Source: Malaya genurostris
Lineage: Eukaryota > Arthropoda > Insecta > Diptera > Culicidae
Length of the DNA stretch: 64,000 nt
NCBI RefSeq assembly: GCF_030247185.1
Contig: NC_080571.1
Span: 109,265,128-109,329,127, forward strand
Direction of reading: 5' to 3'
Made by a program: the position numbers and the translations under genes. The notes under the pieces are model-generated. The model made no database searches. It was given only the letters and a program-made list of their open reading frames with translations, and had not been told where the DNA came from. How positions within the stretch are numbered: position 1 is the stretch's first letter; every line of letters begins with the position of its first letter. Shown here in pieces: positions 36,815-47,979 of the stretch.

Positions 36815-36930
36815 GCATAACAGTTTATGCTGAACTGTAATGCAACCAAGCAGTTCTTCATAAATATCTGAGCAGACGTCAAGCTCAAATGCTATTTAAG
36901 TTGAAACTTTATTGTATTACACGAGTTTCA
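36815..36930 (+). repeat. Dispersed repeat family P, copy 3
   Basis: Seen: CAGTTTATGCTGAACTG, AGCAGTTCTTCATAAA and CTGAGCAGA in the same order as near 16808 and 22897. Confidence 0.5.
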
Positions 36931-37279
36931 AACTAGATTCTAGATTCAAACAGATTCCACGTTACAACGATGGTTACAAATGGTTTGTCATACTGAAGGT
37001 GTGCGCAAAGTTTTATCGTCATCGTAACAAGTCGATCTTGATTTTGCTGCTCATTTTTTAAATTGCTCATTTGTAAACTAAGCATCCGACGCAATGGTTG
37101 TATTATCAAAGTAAGATCAATTATATTCCAACATATAAAGAGCTAAACATCTGGATTTAAACTGGGGTATTTTGATTATAAGGTTACACAATTCTCGAAG
37201 GTTAAAAAACAAAGGAAAAAGGTTTCGTATAACACAAAGTGCACAATAAAATGAAATTCACGCAGCGAATGTTTCACTG

Positions 37280-37699
37280 TTATTTTACGTTCCGGTTCAA
37301 TTCCCATCGTTTGTTGGCAGAAGCATAAACGAATATTTGATCGTTGATAACATATAAACCCAGGCGAGGCAGTAAAAGTACTTTTTTAGGATAACCCGCC
37401 ATCCGAAAAATGTCACCAAGGTAAATATATACAAATGCTAATTTGGTACCTTCCTGTTCTCTATTCGGTTCGTTCAGAAAACCCGAATGGAATAATGTAA
37501 ACAGATCTGCTCTGTAGTCCAAGAGCCCGGTGTGTTCTCGATGAAAAGGGTCGCTTTTAATAATGTCAAATGAATTATTTCGCTTTTTCTGACTTGGAAT
37601 GTTATTACTGCCCGTTCGAACGTTGTGTTTGTCTGGGTTTCGCGTGTACGAGTATTGTAATTGGCTGAGCAGCGCGGAAAATATTTCATCAACTTCCAT
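37280..37699 (-). CDS. Unidentified 139-aa reading frame
   Basis: ATG at 37699, open to 37280, 139 aa. Balanced composition: acidic start (MEVDEIFSALLSQLQYSYTR), a basic middle (SQKKRNNSF), then LDYRADLFTLFHSGFLNE and a hydrophobic part near KKVLLLPRLGLYVINDQIFVY. No signal peptide or known motif is recognised. It lies 59 nt downstream of the 37758-38054 frame on the same strand, so both may be pieces of one gene or captured sequence. The function is unknown; it may be a host exon, a viral or mobile-element relic, or chance. Confidence 0.3.
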   Translation of the reverse strand: MEVDEIFSALLSQLQYSYTRNPDKHNVRTGSNNIPSQKKRNNSFDIIKSDPFHREHTGLLDYRADLFTLFHSGFLNEPNREQEGTKLAFVYIYLGDIFRMAGYPKKVLLLPRLGLYVINDQIFVYASANKRWELNRNVK

Positions 37700-37757
37700 A
37701 TCTTTTCTCGATAAAATTTAAAGTTTCATTTCGTTCCTATCATTCAGATTCGGGATT

Positions 37758-38054
37758 TTATGGAATAAAGTTAGAAAGCATGCCCATCGATTCCATGCTG
37801 TGATTGTGAAAATGAAAGAACAGGTACATGCATTCTAGATAACTCAACAAGTAATTTTCCAATGCTTTCAATGGAGATGCTTCGAAAATATTGAAATTTG
37901 ATTGCAAGTCAACTGGAACCGACAGAGGTTGCTTACCTGAAAAAAAAGGATTATTTTCATTTACATACAAGTCACTGATAAATACCCCGCTGGTCATTGG
38001 CCCGTTACGAAAATCCAAAGAAAAATAAATATTTGTGACCACATCAACAACCAA
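37758..38054 (-). CDS. Unidentified reading frame, possible exon or relic
   Basis: Open for 98 codons, no ATG at the start of the frame (begins at TTG), so it is partial if real. It reads VVDVVTNIYFSLDFRNG, ISDLYVNENNPFFSG, and LKALENYLLSYLECMYLFFH. Just upstream of the frame (minus strand) a stop interrupts a still protein-like stretch. At 37934-37945 the minus strand has TTTTTTTTCAG followed by GTAAGC, which could act as a splice acceptor or donor. No homologue is recognised. Confidence 0.25.
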   Translation of the reverse strand: MVVDVVTNIYFSLDFRNGPMTSGVFISDLYVNENNPFFSGKQPLSVPVDLQSNFNIFEASPLKALENYLLSYLECMYLFFHFHNHSMESMGMLSNFIP

Positions 38055-38670
38055 ACCAAAGTTGGCTCATGCTACTCCGCATGTTGCCGTGCCGGTCAAA
38101 ACCAATTTGGAAACAGTTCATTGAGAGGTCCTACCCGATAGGGTTACTACCTTGGATGTATCCCTCACCCGGCTGTAATTTGTTTGAAGAAAAGGATCCG
38201 GCAATTGAAGAGAGTTGCTACTTTCCCTAATATGCCGGAGTTATTATAAAATCATTGTGATGTAAATCTGAAAAACCATAAAATTATTGTAGTGTAATAG
38301 CTGACGCTGTTAATGTACTTGAATACTAACTGTACTATATCCTTCGTAGTTTTTAGTAGTGTATGTATCTAACAAGGAATTTAACTACCGGAGGACTTAC
38401 GACGCGTAGGAGATGCGCATTGTTTGGTCTAAGTGGACTACTAATATTCTTAGCAAAAATTTATCGTCCTATGTAATCTGCTAGTTACACAGAAAAAAAT
38501 TATTAATTTTACAGGTGACAGAATTCTACAAACGATACAATTCACAACTACTTATTTTTTCAAATGCAACAATATTCCACTCGCACAGAATTTTACACGC
38601 TCCGAATGTAATATGCACTCGGCTATCAAGCGCTGCTGTATGGATTTATATGTATCAATTATTCAATGAA
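38055..38670. other. Non-coding stretch, nothing recognised
   Basis: No supported features. Confidence 0.35.
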
Positions 38671-38678
38671 CAGGTATG

Positions 38679-38760
38679 AGCTCTGTGGTTCAGTCGAGTA
38701 ACCGATGTGCTTGTGATATAATGTTTCTCGGTTCAAGTCGCACTGCTGCTAACGATCTTT
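38679..38760 (+). mobile_element. tRNA-like SINE head, second family
   Basis: Seen: GCTCTGTGGTTCAGTCGAGT resembles an A box and CGGTTCAAGTC a B box, about 34 nt apart, as in a tRNA gene or tRNA-derived SINE. The sequence does not fold into a convincing cloverleaf by eye, so a SINE head is more likely than a functional tRNA. Confidence 0.5.
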
Positions 38761-39283
38761 TGTTTTTATTTCGTTCGAATTCAAGCCATGTAATTTTCAA
38801 ATCACACAATTTTACATGTTTCTGAAAAAAAATTTGTGTGAAATACGACGCTCCATATAAGTGTATCTTATAAAATGTAAAATCACAAAAAAATTTCGAA
38901 CTGTTTAGTAAAAACTTTTTGCTTACGATGTAGGTGATCTGATTTCTCATTAGATCGGAAACGTTGTATAATTTGTGCTTACTAAAACGCTGACCCAATA
39001 TATCTATTTATTCGAGAAAGGAGAACTTAAATGTGAACCAAGTATGTTGTACCTTATTTAGAAAAAATAACTCAGAAATATTAACCTTTATTTCAATATG
39101 GCTTCGAAAAATCGTGCTTAACATAGAATCGCAATATCGTACTTAACATAGAATTTATTCCTAATGCTTGGTATTTCATCGTCTCTTTTTAAAGACCGAG
39201 TTAATGTAGTAAACTGAAAAAATTTATTAGTCACTATTTAATCACATTTTCCACCTGATTAAATTTCAAAATTGGGTTCCTAC

Positions 39284-41014
39284 CAGGCGCGTACACAGAA
39301 AAAAATTTCGGGGTGAGTTTCAGAACATGTCGATCGATTTCCAGACGTATGAAAATATGTGAAATATTACTTGGAAAATGTTTGGAAACAAAGTCGTTTG
39401 TTGAAAATTATTCATTTTATAATTAACTTAAATATTTAAAGAGAAGAGCAATTCCAGGAATGAGTAGACGAAAAAGTGACAAAATCACAATCGACCTTCT
39501 CCGATTTGGATGAAACTTTGCACATAGCTTCAGTATGGCAAACTATAAGTTTTGAACCGATGGAGAGGTCAATCCGACTGACGACTGATTTTTAAAAAGG
39601 GGGTATGTATTTTTGCATTTCACAAAAGTTGCCTTTTTCAAATCGTTGTAACTCGGAAACCGTTAATTGTACAAAAATGGCGTTCAGGGAGAAGTTGTAG
39701 GGAATCGATTGGGCACTCTAAAAAAATTTACACTGAAAAAAGTTTTAGATTTTTTTTCGCAATAATTACAAAATAATCCAAAAAAGTTAAATAAAAAAAA
39801 TCTTGGTTTTATTTTTTTTTGATAATTTTTATTTTAAAGCTGTTCATGGCTGTTTTTATTAAAACCTACAGATTGATGGTTATCGCATCCGTGACTTTTG
39901 AAAAATGAAGAAGTTACAGCTAAAAAAATTTACAGATATATTGGAAGTTTCAAGTTCTCGTTGAAAGATAATCATTTAAACAGTAGAATATTATTCTACA
40001 GGTTAAAGGCTATAAATTTGTTCATGCTATCCTTTCTTTTAAAAGTAGCCGCTCTGGAGATATTTCGATATTTAATTATAACACCATTTTTTATACTTCT
40101 ATGAATTGTTTATTTGCTTGCTATATCTACAATTATTACATGTACATAAATAATTCTTAATTATATTTAAGGTTTAAAGTTTTTGAAAATTGTATGAGTA
40201 CTACGTGCATTGTCATTCGAATACAGTTTTGTGACGAGTGTGGTTTCTGAAATCGTAGGTTTTAATAAGAGCTTTAAATTAAAAATTATCAAAAAAAAAA
40301 TCGAAGCCCTGATTTTTTTTAATTTAATTTTTTTGGGTCATTTTGAAATTATTGAGAAAAAAAATCAATTTTTTTTCAGTGCGTATTTTTTTAGAGTGCC
40401 CTTTTGATTCCCTACAACTTCTTCCTGGACGCCATTTTTGTACGATGAACGGTTTCCGAATTACAACGAGAATAACTTGATCATTTGCATGCACCCGTAA
40501 ACTGTTTTAGCTGTAACTTCTTCATTTTTCAAAAGTCACGGATGGGATAGCCATCAATCTGTAGGTTTCAATAACAGCTTTAAAATAAAAATTATCAAAA
40601 AAAGTTAAAACTCTGATTTTTTTATTTACCTTTTTCGGATTATTTTGTAATTATTGAGAAAAAAAAACAAAATTTTTTGTCAGTTTATATATTTTTTAGA
40701 GTGTCCAATCGATTCCCTGCAACTTCTTCCTGAACGCCATTTTTGTACAATTAACTGTTTCCGAGTTACAACGAAACAAAAGGCAATTTTAGTGCAATGC
40801 AAAAATACATACGCCTTTTTTACAAATCAGTCGTGAGTCGAATTGACCTCTCCATTGGTTCAAAACTTATGGTTTGCCATACTAAAGCCATGTGCAAAGT
40901 TTCATCCAAATCGGAGAAGGTCGAGTCTGATGATCTGCTAAGCATTTCTGGAATTACTCATATAACATTTTTCTGAGTTTGGACCCCTAAAGCACCCCCC
41001 TGTATGCGCGCCTG
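39284..41014. mobile_element. hAT-like element 1, 1.73 kb, with internal long inverted repeat
   Basis: Seen: ends CAGGCGCGTACACAG and (complement) CAGGCGCGCATACAGG, with perfect 8-bp direct repeats GTTCCTAC at 39276-39283 and 41015-41022. No transposase. The interior is a long inverted repeat. Known: 8-bp duplication and CAG-type ends fit hAT. It shares its termini with the neighbour at 41554. Confidence 0.85.
39488..40930. repeat. Long internal inverted repeat of hAT-like element 1
   Basis: Seen: 39488-39950 is the diverged reverse complement of about 40500-40930 (landmarks CTTCTCCGATTTGGATGAAA / complement near 40912; GAGAGGTCAAT / complement near 40847; TTTGTACAATTAAC near 40742). A second, partial copy of the right arm lies at 40255-40500, so the right side is tandemly duplicated. 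Confidence 0.8.
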
Positions 41015-41024
41015 GTTCCTACTG

Positions 41025-41553
41025 ATGTTGTGACTCAACTACAACAGCAATGAACTCGGTACTATACCATTAAAAAACGCTCCCATCTTCAGCGCTTTCA
41101 ATTTCGAATTTAGCTGTTGTTTACAAGTTAACGCGAATCAGCTTACCTGGGCTCAATTCCTAACCCTGCAGATCGGTTAAAAAAGTTTTTCTTTCCCACC
41201 AGGTGAATGATATTAAGTTTAAAACCTCTACTGAAGATCGTGAATACGAATAAACTGACAACTTTGCAACTTTTACCGCTTCGCTTCCAGGATTGTAACG
41301 GTGCATCTATACTGAAGTACGACTTATTGTCGAAAAACATATTCTACCTTGCAGTTAAAAACTACAGAACAAATAAATTCAATTTTTAAATTGAATGTTT
41401 CGAGAAGAAACTTGCATCTTTCAATCATGCGTGCTTTGAAAACAAATTGCTGAGCAATTTAAAACTTCGGTAAAAGTTCGTTTGACTTCGCATACCCCAG
41501 TTCGGATGAAACTTTGAACGTATCTTCTACATAATTAACAATTTGATTTGTAT
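41025..41553 (-). other. Inter-element stretch with a possible SINE-like motif
   Basis: On the minus strand near 41130-41165 is GGTTAGGAATTGAGCCCAGG, similar to a B-box-containing tRNA-like tail. No complete element could be delimited. Confidence 0.3.
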
Positions 41554-42494
41554 CAGGCGCATAACCAGGACAATTTTCGGGGGTGGGTTTTATAATATAA
41601 GGGAGACCGAGGCTAAATCGGATGCTTTTTAGAAATTTTGGAACTTGGGTTTTTCCCAGGTCATCTCTACCGCGTCATCTCTAAGCGTATTTACAAAGTC
41701 AATCCATAAATATGTTGATTGCAGGTTTAAAAAAGATATTTAAGCTATCCAGCTTAAGGGAGGGGTAGGGTCCAAACGATGAAAAAAATCATCACTTTTT
41801 CGATGTTTTTTCAGAATTGAAGTTCAACAAAATAAATTCAAATGTGTTGCATGATAAAGAGCATCATTCGATCAACATTTTGTAATTTTTTCGTGGAAAA
41901 TTATTGAGAAATAAGTCGGTGAAGAGGTATTTTTTAAGAAGGATTTGCGGTGTCCACTGTATCTCAGCGCAGACTAATCAGAAGTGAACAAATTAAAGCA
42001 AACAAACAACAAAAAGGAACACGTTGGGGTCTGGTTTTTTATATGTAGAAAGTGTGTGCAAAGTTTGAAAAAAATTGGTGCAGTAGTTTTTGAATGACGA
42101 TGGACACGGACTTTTAAAACCTACTTTCGAGAAAAACGCATTTAAAGTTTTTTGTCTATAAAATCAATGGGAACAATAATTTATTATAATGAAATATTTC
42201 AAGAATGTTTTGTCAAGTTTTTAAGTCAATCAAAGCAAAAGTCTTAGGCCTGTGTGCCCAGCTTTTACTTCTTCGCAGTATGAGATAAATAAAGGTAAAG
42301 GCCTATATCTTGTTAAGTTTTGTTCCCATAGGCTTGAAAATCTCGCAGAACATTCTTGAAATGTTTTGCTATAAAAAAGTGTCAGACCCTACCCGCCCCT
42401 TTAACAACGTGTCCGGTGTAGCCTTTATCTCCCCTGATAATTTCTTGAATTTCGGGGGAGGCTTGAGCCCCCAAAACCCATGTATACGCGCCTG
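41554..42494. mobile_element. hAT-like element 2, 941 bp, carrying family R
   Basis: Seen: ends CAGGCGCATAACCAGGAC and (complement) CAGGCGCGTATACATGGG with perfect 8-bp direct repeats ATTTGTAT at 41546-41553 and 42495-42502. From about 41770 to 42390 the interior is a family R copy, collinear with 54590-55330. No transposase. It is the second member of the same hAT-like family within 3.3 kb. Confidence 0.85.
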
Positions 42495-42502
42495 ATTTGT
42501 AT

Positions 42503-43197
42503 GAATGGAGAGACAAACTCGACTCAAGTGTTCTTCCTATCGTTGTTGCTTTTAATTGGAAATAGCACGAAGAATGGAGCCCAAGATTAAGTTGTGGAAT
42601 ATCAATCGGATGTTCTAAAAGAATACTTACAAAATATTTTTCCAATAATTTGAAAGTTAATTGAAAAAATAAAATTAGAACAAAAACGTTACTAAAGCCA
42701 ACATTCGGTAATCAAGTGATTAAAGCTTTTGATAATGATGTTAAAGCTTGAACAGTTCGAAGACATTCACAAAATTTTAAGTTCTTGATAAAAAGTAGTA
42801 TTTTGAATTCTGGAGTATGACTCTACAGATCAATACTTGATCGTCTCACTACTATTACCAGATAGTAGATTGTTTGTAAGGCTACCTGTTACACTGTTAG
42901 TTAGTACAAGAGAAATCATTTTTTTGTTATTGGTGACCGTTTGCCCAAAATATGTTCATACAACCAATCATGCTAATATTAGAATATCGATGATATAAAT
43001 GTTGAATGACATTTCTCAAAATATTGTGCCATGAGCAATAAAACATATTGCTACAAAGACTACACTCTTAGAATGAAACTTATGTTTGAAGTAAATTCAG
43101 CCATGCCGTAATTTCTTCGGCGATGACAGAATATTACATCTGACAACTTGTAAAAATTATCTGTTTCGATGTAAACTTCAGAGTTTCAAATTACCAA
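42503..43197. other. Non-coding stretch, nothing recognised
   Basis: No supported features. Confidence 0.4.
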
Positions 43198-43512
43198 GTA
43201 AGGGTTATCAAGAAATATCAATCAACCGCAAGTCGCCAGCATGGAATTTGGAACGACCGTAGCATTGTTTTCCGGCATCTATGCATTAAATCCGTTTCGA
43301 TAATATCCACATTGTAAGGAGATTTCATGGAATAGTAATAAACAGGGAATCACCATCTTGGAATTCAAAACTCAAACATCGTTCTCCGACATCTATTCAT
43401 CAAATCCCTCCCGAAAAAACCCATATTGTAAGGGTTTTCAAGGAATATCAACATTCGTAATTTTAAATTTCCAAAATACCGTTCTAAAAATCCAAAATAC
43501 CGTTCTAAAAAA
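43198..43512 (+). repeat. ~115-bp tandem repeat, about 2.7 units
   Basis: Seen: GTAAGGGTTATCAAGAAATA (43198), GTAAGGAGATTTCATGGAAT (43314) and GTAAGGGTTTTCAAGGAATA (43428) open successive units; TGGAATT(T/C), TCCG(G/A)CATCTAT and AAATCC(G/C) recur in each. A short duplication (CCAAAATACCGTTCTAAAAA twice) ends the array at the truncated family A copy. Confidence 0.75.
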
Positions 43513-44134
43513 TCCTAACCTTCCAGGCTACGCTGTCCGGTGTACTACTTGTATTCGGTTTTTGTTTTCCGAGTGCTCAAAGTTTTCTGTGAGAGAGTCG
43601 ATTTCGCGAAAATGAATGAAGAGAACAGCGATTTAGAAGAACAATTTTCAAAAAGAAATTTATGTTTCGTTTATGTCTTTTTCTCCAATAAAACATCGTG
43701 TTCATACCTGCCAATATAGAAAAGACAATCGCGACTGAAATTTTTTTTGTAGTAGTGTGCCATCTAGTGGCTAATAGTCATTACGGTGTTAACGTTTTTT
43801 CGGTGACAGTGCGCCATATAGCTGCAAATTGCAGAAGCCAATTCAACCATTTACGTTGGTTGAAAACAACGTTTTATTTCTCTAATTCAACTAAAAAATT
43901 AGTTGAATGGAAATGAAGTGTGCCTTAGCTAAGAAATGACAGCACGTTTAATTGGTGAATTCGACTAAAAAAATAGCCATGTCACCAAATATTTTATTAT
44001 TATTAAGGGAATGAGAATTAAAAAATCTAAATTAGCAAAAGTAAGATTTTTTTAGTTGTCTCAAAAAATAACTAACAAAAATCAGAAAATCAACTATTTT
44101 TTTTAACGAAAATGCTGATTTCGGTCTTTCCGTG
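43513..44134. mobile_element. Family A TIR element, copy 2, truncated on the left
   Basis: Seen: collinear with 1117-1711 (GTCCGGTGTACTA, GAGTGCTCAAAGTTTTC, CCATCTAGTGGCTA, GTGCCTTAGCTAAGAAATGA). It ends with the same right terminus (GGTCTTTCCGTG) and TA at 44135-44136. The left half is missing; the join abuts the 115-bp tandem repeat. Confidence 0.85.
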
Positions 44135-44169
44135 TAAGGATCAAAAACTACAAAATACAAATTTTTTTT

Positions 44170-44640
44170 CGGATACGGTTCAATAAATTTTACTTTCAAA
44201 TGACAAATCCTAGGATCTCAGAGATTTCTATGCAATTTTATTTGGATACGACTTTCGGTATTGGAATTATAAGAGGAAAATAGTAAAAATTTCCATCCAT
44301 TATTTGAGTGACTCTGTAAAGAACGTAAAAATTCTGCGAAACTGTGCTTCAAACTATCTCAAAATTCAAAATGGCTCTGGTTATACCGGCTACAAGTTTC
44401 CAGTTCCGGATGTAACAAAAATAGAAATCAAAATCTTCAAATAAATGGAACTCACTTCGATTTCTCAGGGACAATAAACCAATTTTCGCAAGCTAAGGCT
44501 TAAATAAAGGGTTAAATAATCACATAGGTTGCAACGAAATTCTATTTTGGGCCCGACTTTCGTTTTTTGGAATTGAAGGGCGAAGAGTGTTCGACTATCT
44601 ATTGACGTGACAGTGCTTACATCTTCAACACTTTAAAGCT
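44170..44640 (+). repeat. Family M copy, decayed
   Basis: Seen: blocks equivalent to AAATGACAAATCCTAGGATC, CGACTTTCGGTATTGGAATT and a second round near 44450-44600. Non-coding. Confidence 0.5.
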
Positions 44641-45064
44641 AGGCATGAAACTGTTGCAATTTGGAGGTCTTACTAGTTTATGGCCAATCGACCCAGCTTT
44701 GGCTTTACCCGTAGGCACTTTCCGAAAGTTGTGACCCAAAACTCACCATATTTTCTCTCTTCTGTTTTCCCATTTTTTAACATGGAAACCATATGTTAAA
44801 CTACACTGGAAAATTTGTAATCACTTATCGACTACAACATATAACAAAATAAACAATCAAAATTATAAAATACTTGATTTTTTAGCTTTTGTTTATTGAA
44901 ATAAAATAAAAATTCAACAATTTTTTTACAGTTCATACTTATTTATACAACCACAACCTGAAATATTGCCTGAGAAACCAAATCAATAGGACCAACCGTT
45001 TTCGAAATATATGTTTTTGTAAATTTTCAAAGATTTACTGTTTCTCGAAAATGAGTTGTCTGTA

Positions 45065-45750
45065 TTAGGTTAAGCCGGACAAAAAAGTGGGGCTCAATCG
45101 GACACATAATTTTGGACTTGAATATTGATATCTATATTTAAATCTTACTATTTATCACTTATTAAAACTAGATTTATTATAAACTAAATCAAAACGTTCC
45201 CTATAAGTAGCGAAACAAACAGGCTTCAATAAAGACTCAAAATGTTGTAACATCAATAATTTGGTACTGCAGGGAGTGTACTCTAGAAATATATATTCTT
45301 AGTGAGCAGGATTATGTCTCACGCAAGGTTGAAACCAACAGACAATTCATTCGAGCACGTTTTCAGTTCTTTTGCGCTCATTAAGTTATCCTTAATTTTG
45401 GCGTCCTACTGAATTCGTTCCTCTTTTTTTTTTGGGTTGATCATGGTGATTTCGTAAAAAACTAATGCTTGTTTTTTCTAAATCGTAAATTGGGAATTGT
45501 AGCTAAAAGTTGAAGCTACACAACTGTGTAGATAAATGGGTAAAAATCTAAGTGTAATGGGTGTTTTTTCAATTTCCAAGAAGTATTCGGTTTCGCCCCA
45601 TAGAGTGTCCGGTTTAACCCTGCAGATCTTAAATTTTTTAAGGTTGAAACTACACAACGGTGTAGATAACTTGGGCAAAAACCCAATTGTAATGGATGCG
45701 TTATTCAATTTCCCAAAAGAGTCCGGCTTAGCCCCGGTCTCATCTTCTTG
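45065..45750. repeat. Inverted and tandem repeat cluster with TAAGCCGGAC motifs
   Basis: Seen: GGTTAAGCCGGAC and TGGGGCTCAATCGGACAC at 45069-45105 are matched in reverse at 45592-45622 (GTGTCCGGTTTAACC) and 45720-45738 (GAGTCCGGCTTAGCCCC). Between these two right ends a ~135-bp unit (with CTACACAAC(T/G)GTGTAGATAA) is tandemly duplicated (45507 and 45642). Probably a TIR element with a duplicated end. No target duplication found. Confidence 0.55.
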
Positions 45751-46244
45751 AAAAGAGTGTTGAGCTTGACGAAATCAGTAAGATTTTTGTAAAAAATAAC
45801 ATTCACAAATTAAGATTCAGACCGAGTCTAGTGGCCGTTTCTCCCTTAAAACGTGCTTTATCTGCCTAGTAGTGAGATGATAACTTCTCTATCAGTCCGT
45901 ATGTATTTTTTACATGACTATTTTTCGGTGTTTTCAGATTTCATGGTTTCATTTTAAATGGCAGTTTCAAATTTTTATTATTCATTACCCTGTAATTTTG
46001 GTACTGCAAGCAGGGTCGAAAGAGAAATTGTATGATACCATAAAATTATACCTTTGAATCTTAACGTGCGACAATCGAATAATCATTCCATGAGTATGGG
46101 CATGATTTACGGTACTTCCAGAACCGATATTCAGGGACCCGCATAACCTTAAAGGACTCGTATGCCCAAGAAGTAGTATGACTAACAAATTGTAATAATA
46201 TTGAGCTTCGAATAATTTTTGTAGTATCGTCAGCTTAGACGATG

Positions 46245-47971
46245 CACAGTGATGCCAAGGTAGCAGAAATCAAAAAAATGAATTTATTTCTTTCCTGCAC
46301 TGTATTAATTTTTTTGAATTCTCAGATAAGTGAATGATTACAGTTTAAAGTATAAAAATTTTTGAATAAGAAATAATCTCTCCATATCCTTTCAAAGATA
46401 GGGTATTGTAAACTTTCTTTTCATCCTTCCATACAAAATATATGGCGCAATGACGATGTTTTGCGATTAGTGTTCTATATAGGTAGGAAAGGGCTGCCAC
46501 TGTTCAATAGTATTTGATTTTATAGCATTTTTTCTCTACTTTTCAGAAAATACTATGCGATCCTGCACATTTCTGCACCTTAAAGGTTATTTTCAATAGT
46601 TTGCGAGGTAGACAATGAAAATCACAGAAACAAGGGTCAGACTTTTATAACTGAAGTCGGTGTCAGTAAAATTTTAATAAACGGCTTTATGATAAATAAA
46701 ATCAGAATATTTATAACATACATAACATAAAACACCTATATAAATGTCGTTATATGAATCAATTTATAATATATCAGGCGCTGGAATAAACTATTAAAGT
46801 TTAATGATTTTTAGTGAAAGTATCATTGCAGCACCGTTTTTCAAAGTATAGTCCATCGTTATATACCACCACTAAGACTCGGATCCCACGTTTGAAAGAT
46901 TCCCTTTCCTCAGATTCGACAAATGAATCGATCCAATTTTTGGTGGTGTCTCAGTTTTTCAAGCTGACCTGACAAGTTTTGCGTCATGGATTGGAGCAAA
47001 TGGCAACCGTATGGAATAATGTCAGGTAAAAAATGGCGGCTTGGGCAGAACTTTTCATTGCAGCGATTATAAAAATAAGCTTTTACAACCTTCGAAGCAT
47101 GGAGTCTTGCATTGTCATGAAGCAAAAATACTATGCCATGAAGATCTTGATATTGCGTCCGCTTTTCATGCAATGCTCTGTCCAAATGCATTTGAGTAGC
47201 TCATAATAAATAGCGCCCCGTTGATCCCACCACATGCACTTTTTCTGTTCTCCGGAACTTTCTTGTAGTCCATATAAAAATTCCCAAATTCGAACCACGA
47301 AAACCACTTTATGCATGTTTGCTCAGCGTAATTTTTTTTTGCCATTTTTCATTTTACATAGTTTAATAAGATACTTTAACATAATAAAAATCCGCTATTA
47401 TTAGTAAAGCGGTAGTATTCAAGCAAATTTTATTTTGTACTTGTGTTTGTGTTCTTTCATAAAGTCGAAAAACTTAAAAAATGCCAAATGCAGAGTATTT
47501 TTCAAAAATTAATAGTTTTGTTAAAAACACTTTTTTGATTATTTCTCTCCCATCTTCAATCATAGTGCAATAAACTACTTCAGTTGTATGTTAAAACATA
47601 TCAGAAAATAAAAATATTAAGATAAGCACTTCTGTAGAAAATTGATGTTTTCAAGATATAAGGAAAAGTTTTTTTCTGTGTATACATTTTCCACACAGGT
47701 TTAATCATTATTTGAAACATTAGTTAAAGCTCCTAATGAATCACGAAATAAATAAAAATACACAAGTTAATTTATGAAAAAAAAAGTCATTTTCCGGTCC
47801 ATAGCGAACGGTGCATCATGTTACTTTTAGGTGAATCGAATATTTTATCATACATTATCAAGATGGAAATATATTCAGAGACTTAAAATTATTAATAAAC
47901 AATCATCCAGTTGACGTTTATCGACGTATTTATGGTTTCTGCCAACTTTTGTATGGAGAGGCATCACTGTG
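46245..47971. mobile_element. Transib-like non-autonomous element with RSS-like ends
   Basis: Seen: 12-bp inverted ends CACAGTGATGCC, flanked by perfect 5-bp repeats CGATG at 46240-46244 and 47972-47976. Behind the heptamer CACAGTG, the left end has 12 nt then CAGAAATCA, and the right end (read inward) has 23 nt then CAGAAACCA. Known: Transib transposons are the relatives of RAG1, make 5-bp duplications and have ends resembling V(D)J recombination signals. No Transib transposase is present; the interior holds a mariner relic. Inferred: Transib-type. A hAT reading (CAGTGATGCC ends) is the alternative, but the flanking octamers do not match. Confidence 0.6.
46776..47345 (-). pseudogene. mariner transposase relic (irritans-like)
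   Basis: Seen on the minus strand: CIKWFSWFEFGNFYMDYKKV at the start (near 47320), where the amino-terminal DNA-binding part joins abruptly to WWDQRGAIYYELLK, so a large internal segment with the first catalytic Asp is missing. Then LDRALHEKRTQYQDL and FLLHDNARLHASKVVKAY with the second Asp. The part that should carry the third Asp reads DIIPYGCHLLQSMTQ, so that residue is altered. The end (NWIDSFVESEERESFKRGIR) is in a shifted frame near 46900. Dead copy, nested in the Transib-like element. Confidence 0.8.
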
Positions 47972-47979
47972 CGATGGTT

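Noticed and set aside
38679..38760. Functional tRNA gene
   Set aside because: Box-like motifs are present but the stems of a cloverleaf do not pair well by eye; a SINE head fits better.
46237..47979. hAT assignment for the CAGTGATGCC-ended element
   Set aside because: The octamers flanking CAGTG ends (ACGATGCA and TGCGATGG) do not match, whereas 5-bp CGATG flanking the longer CACAGTG ends is perfect.
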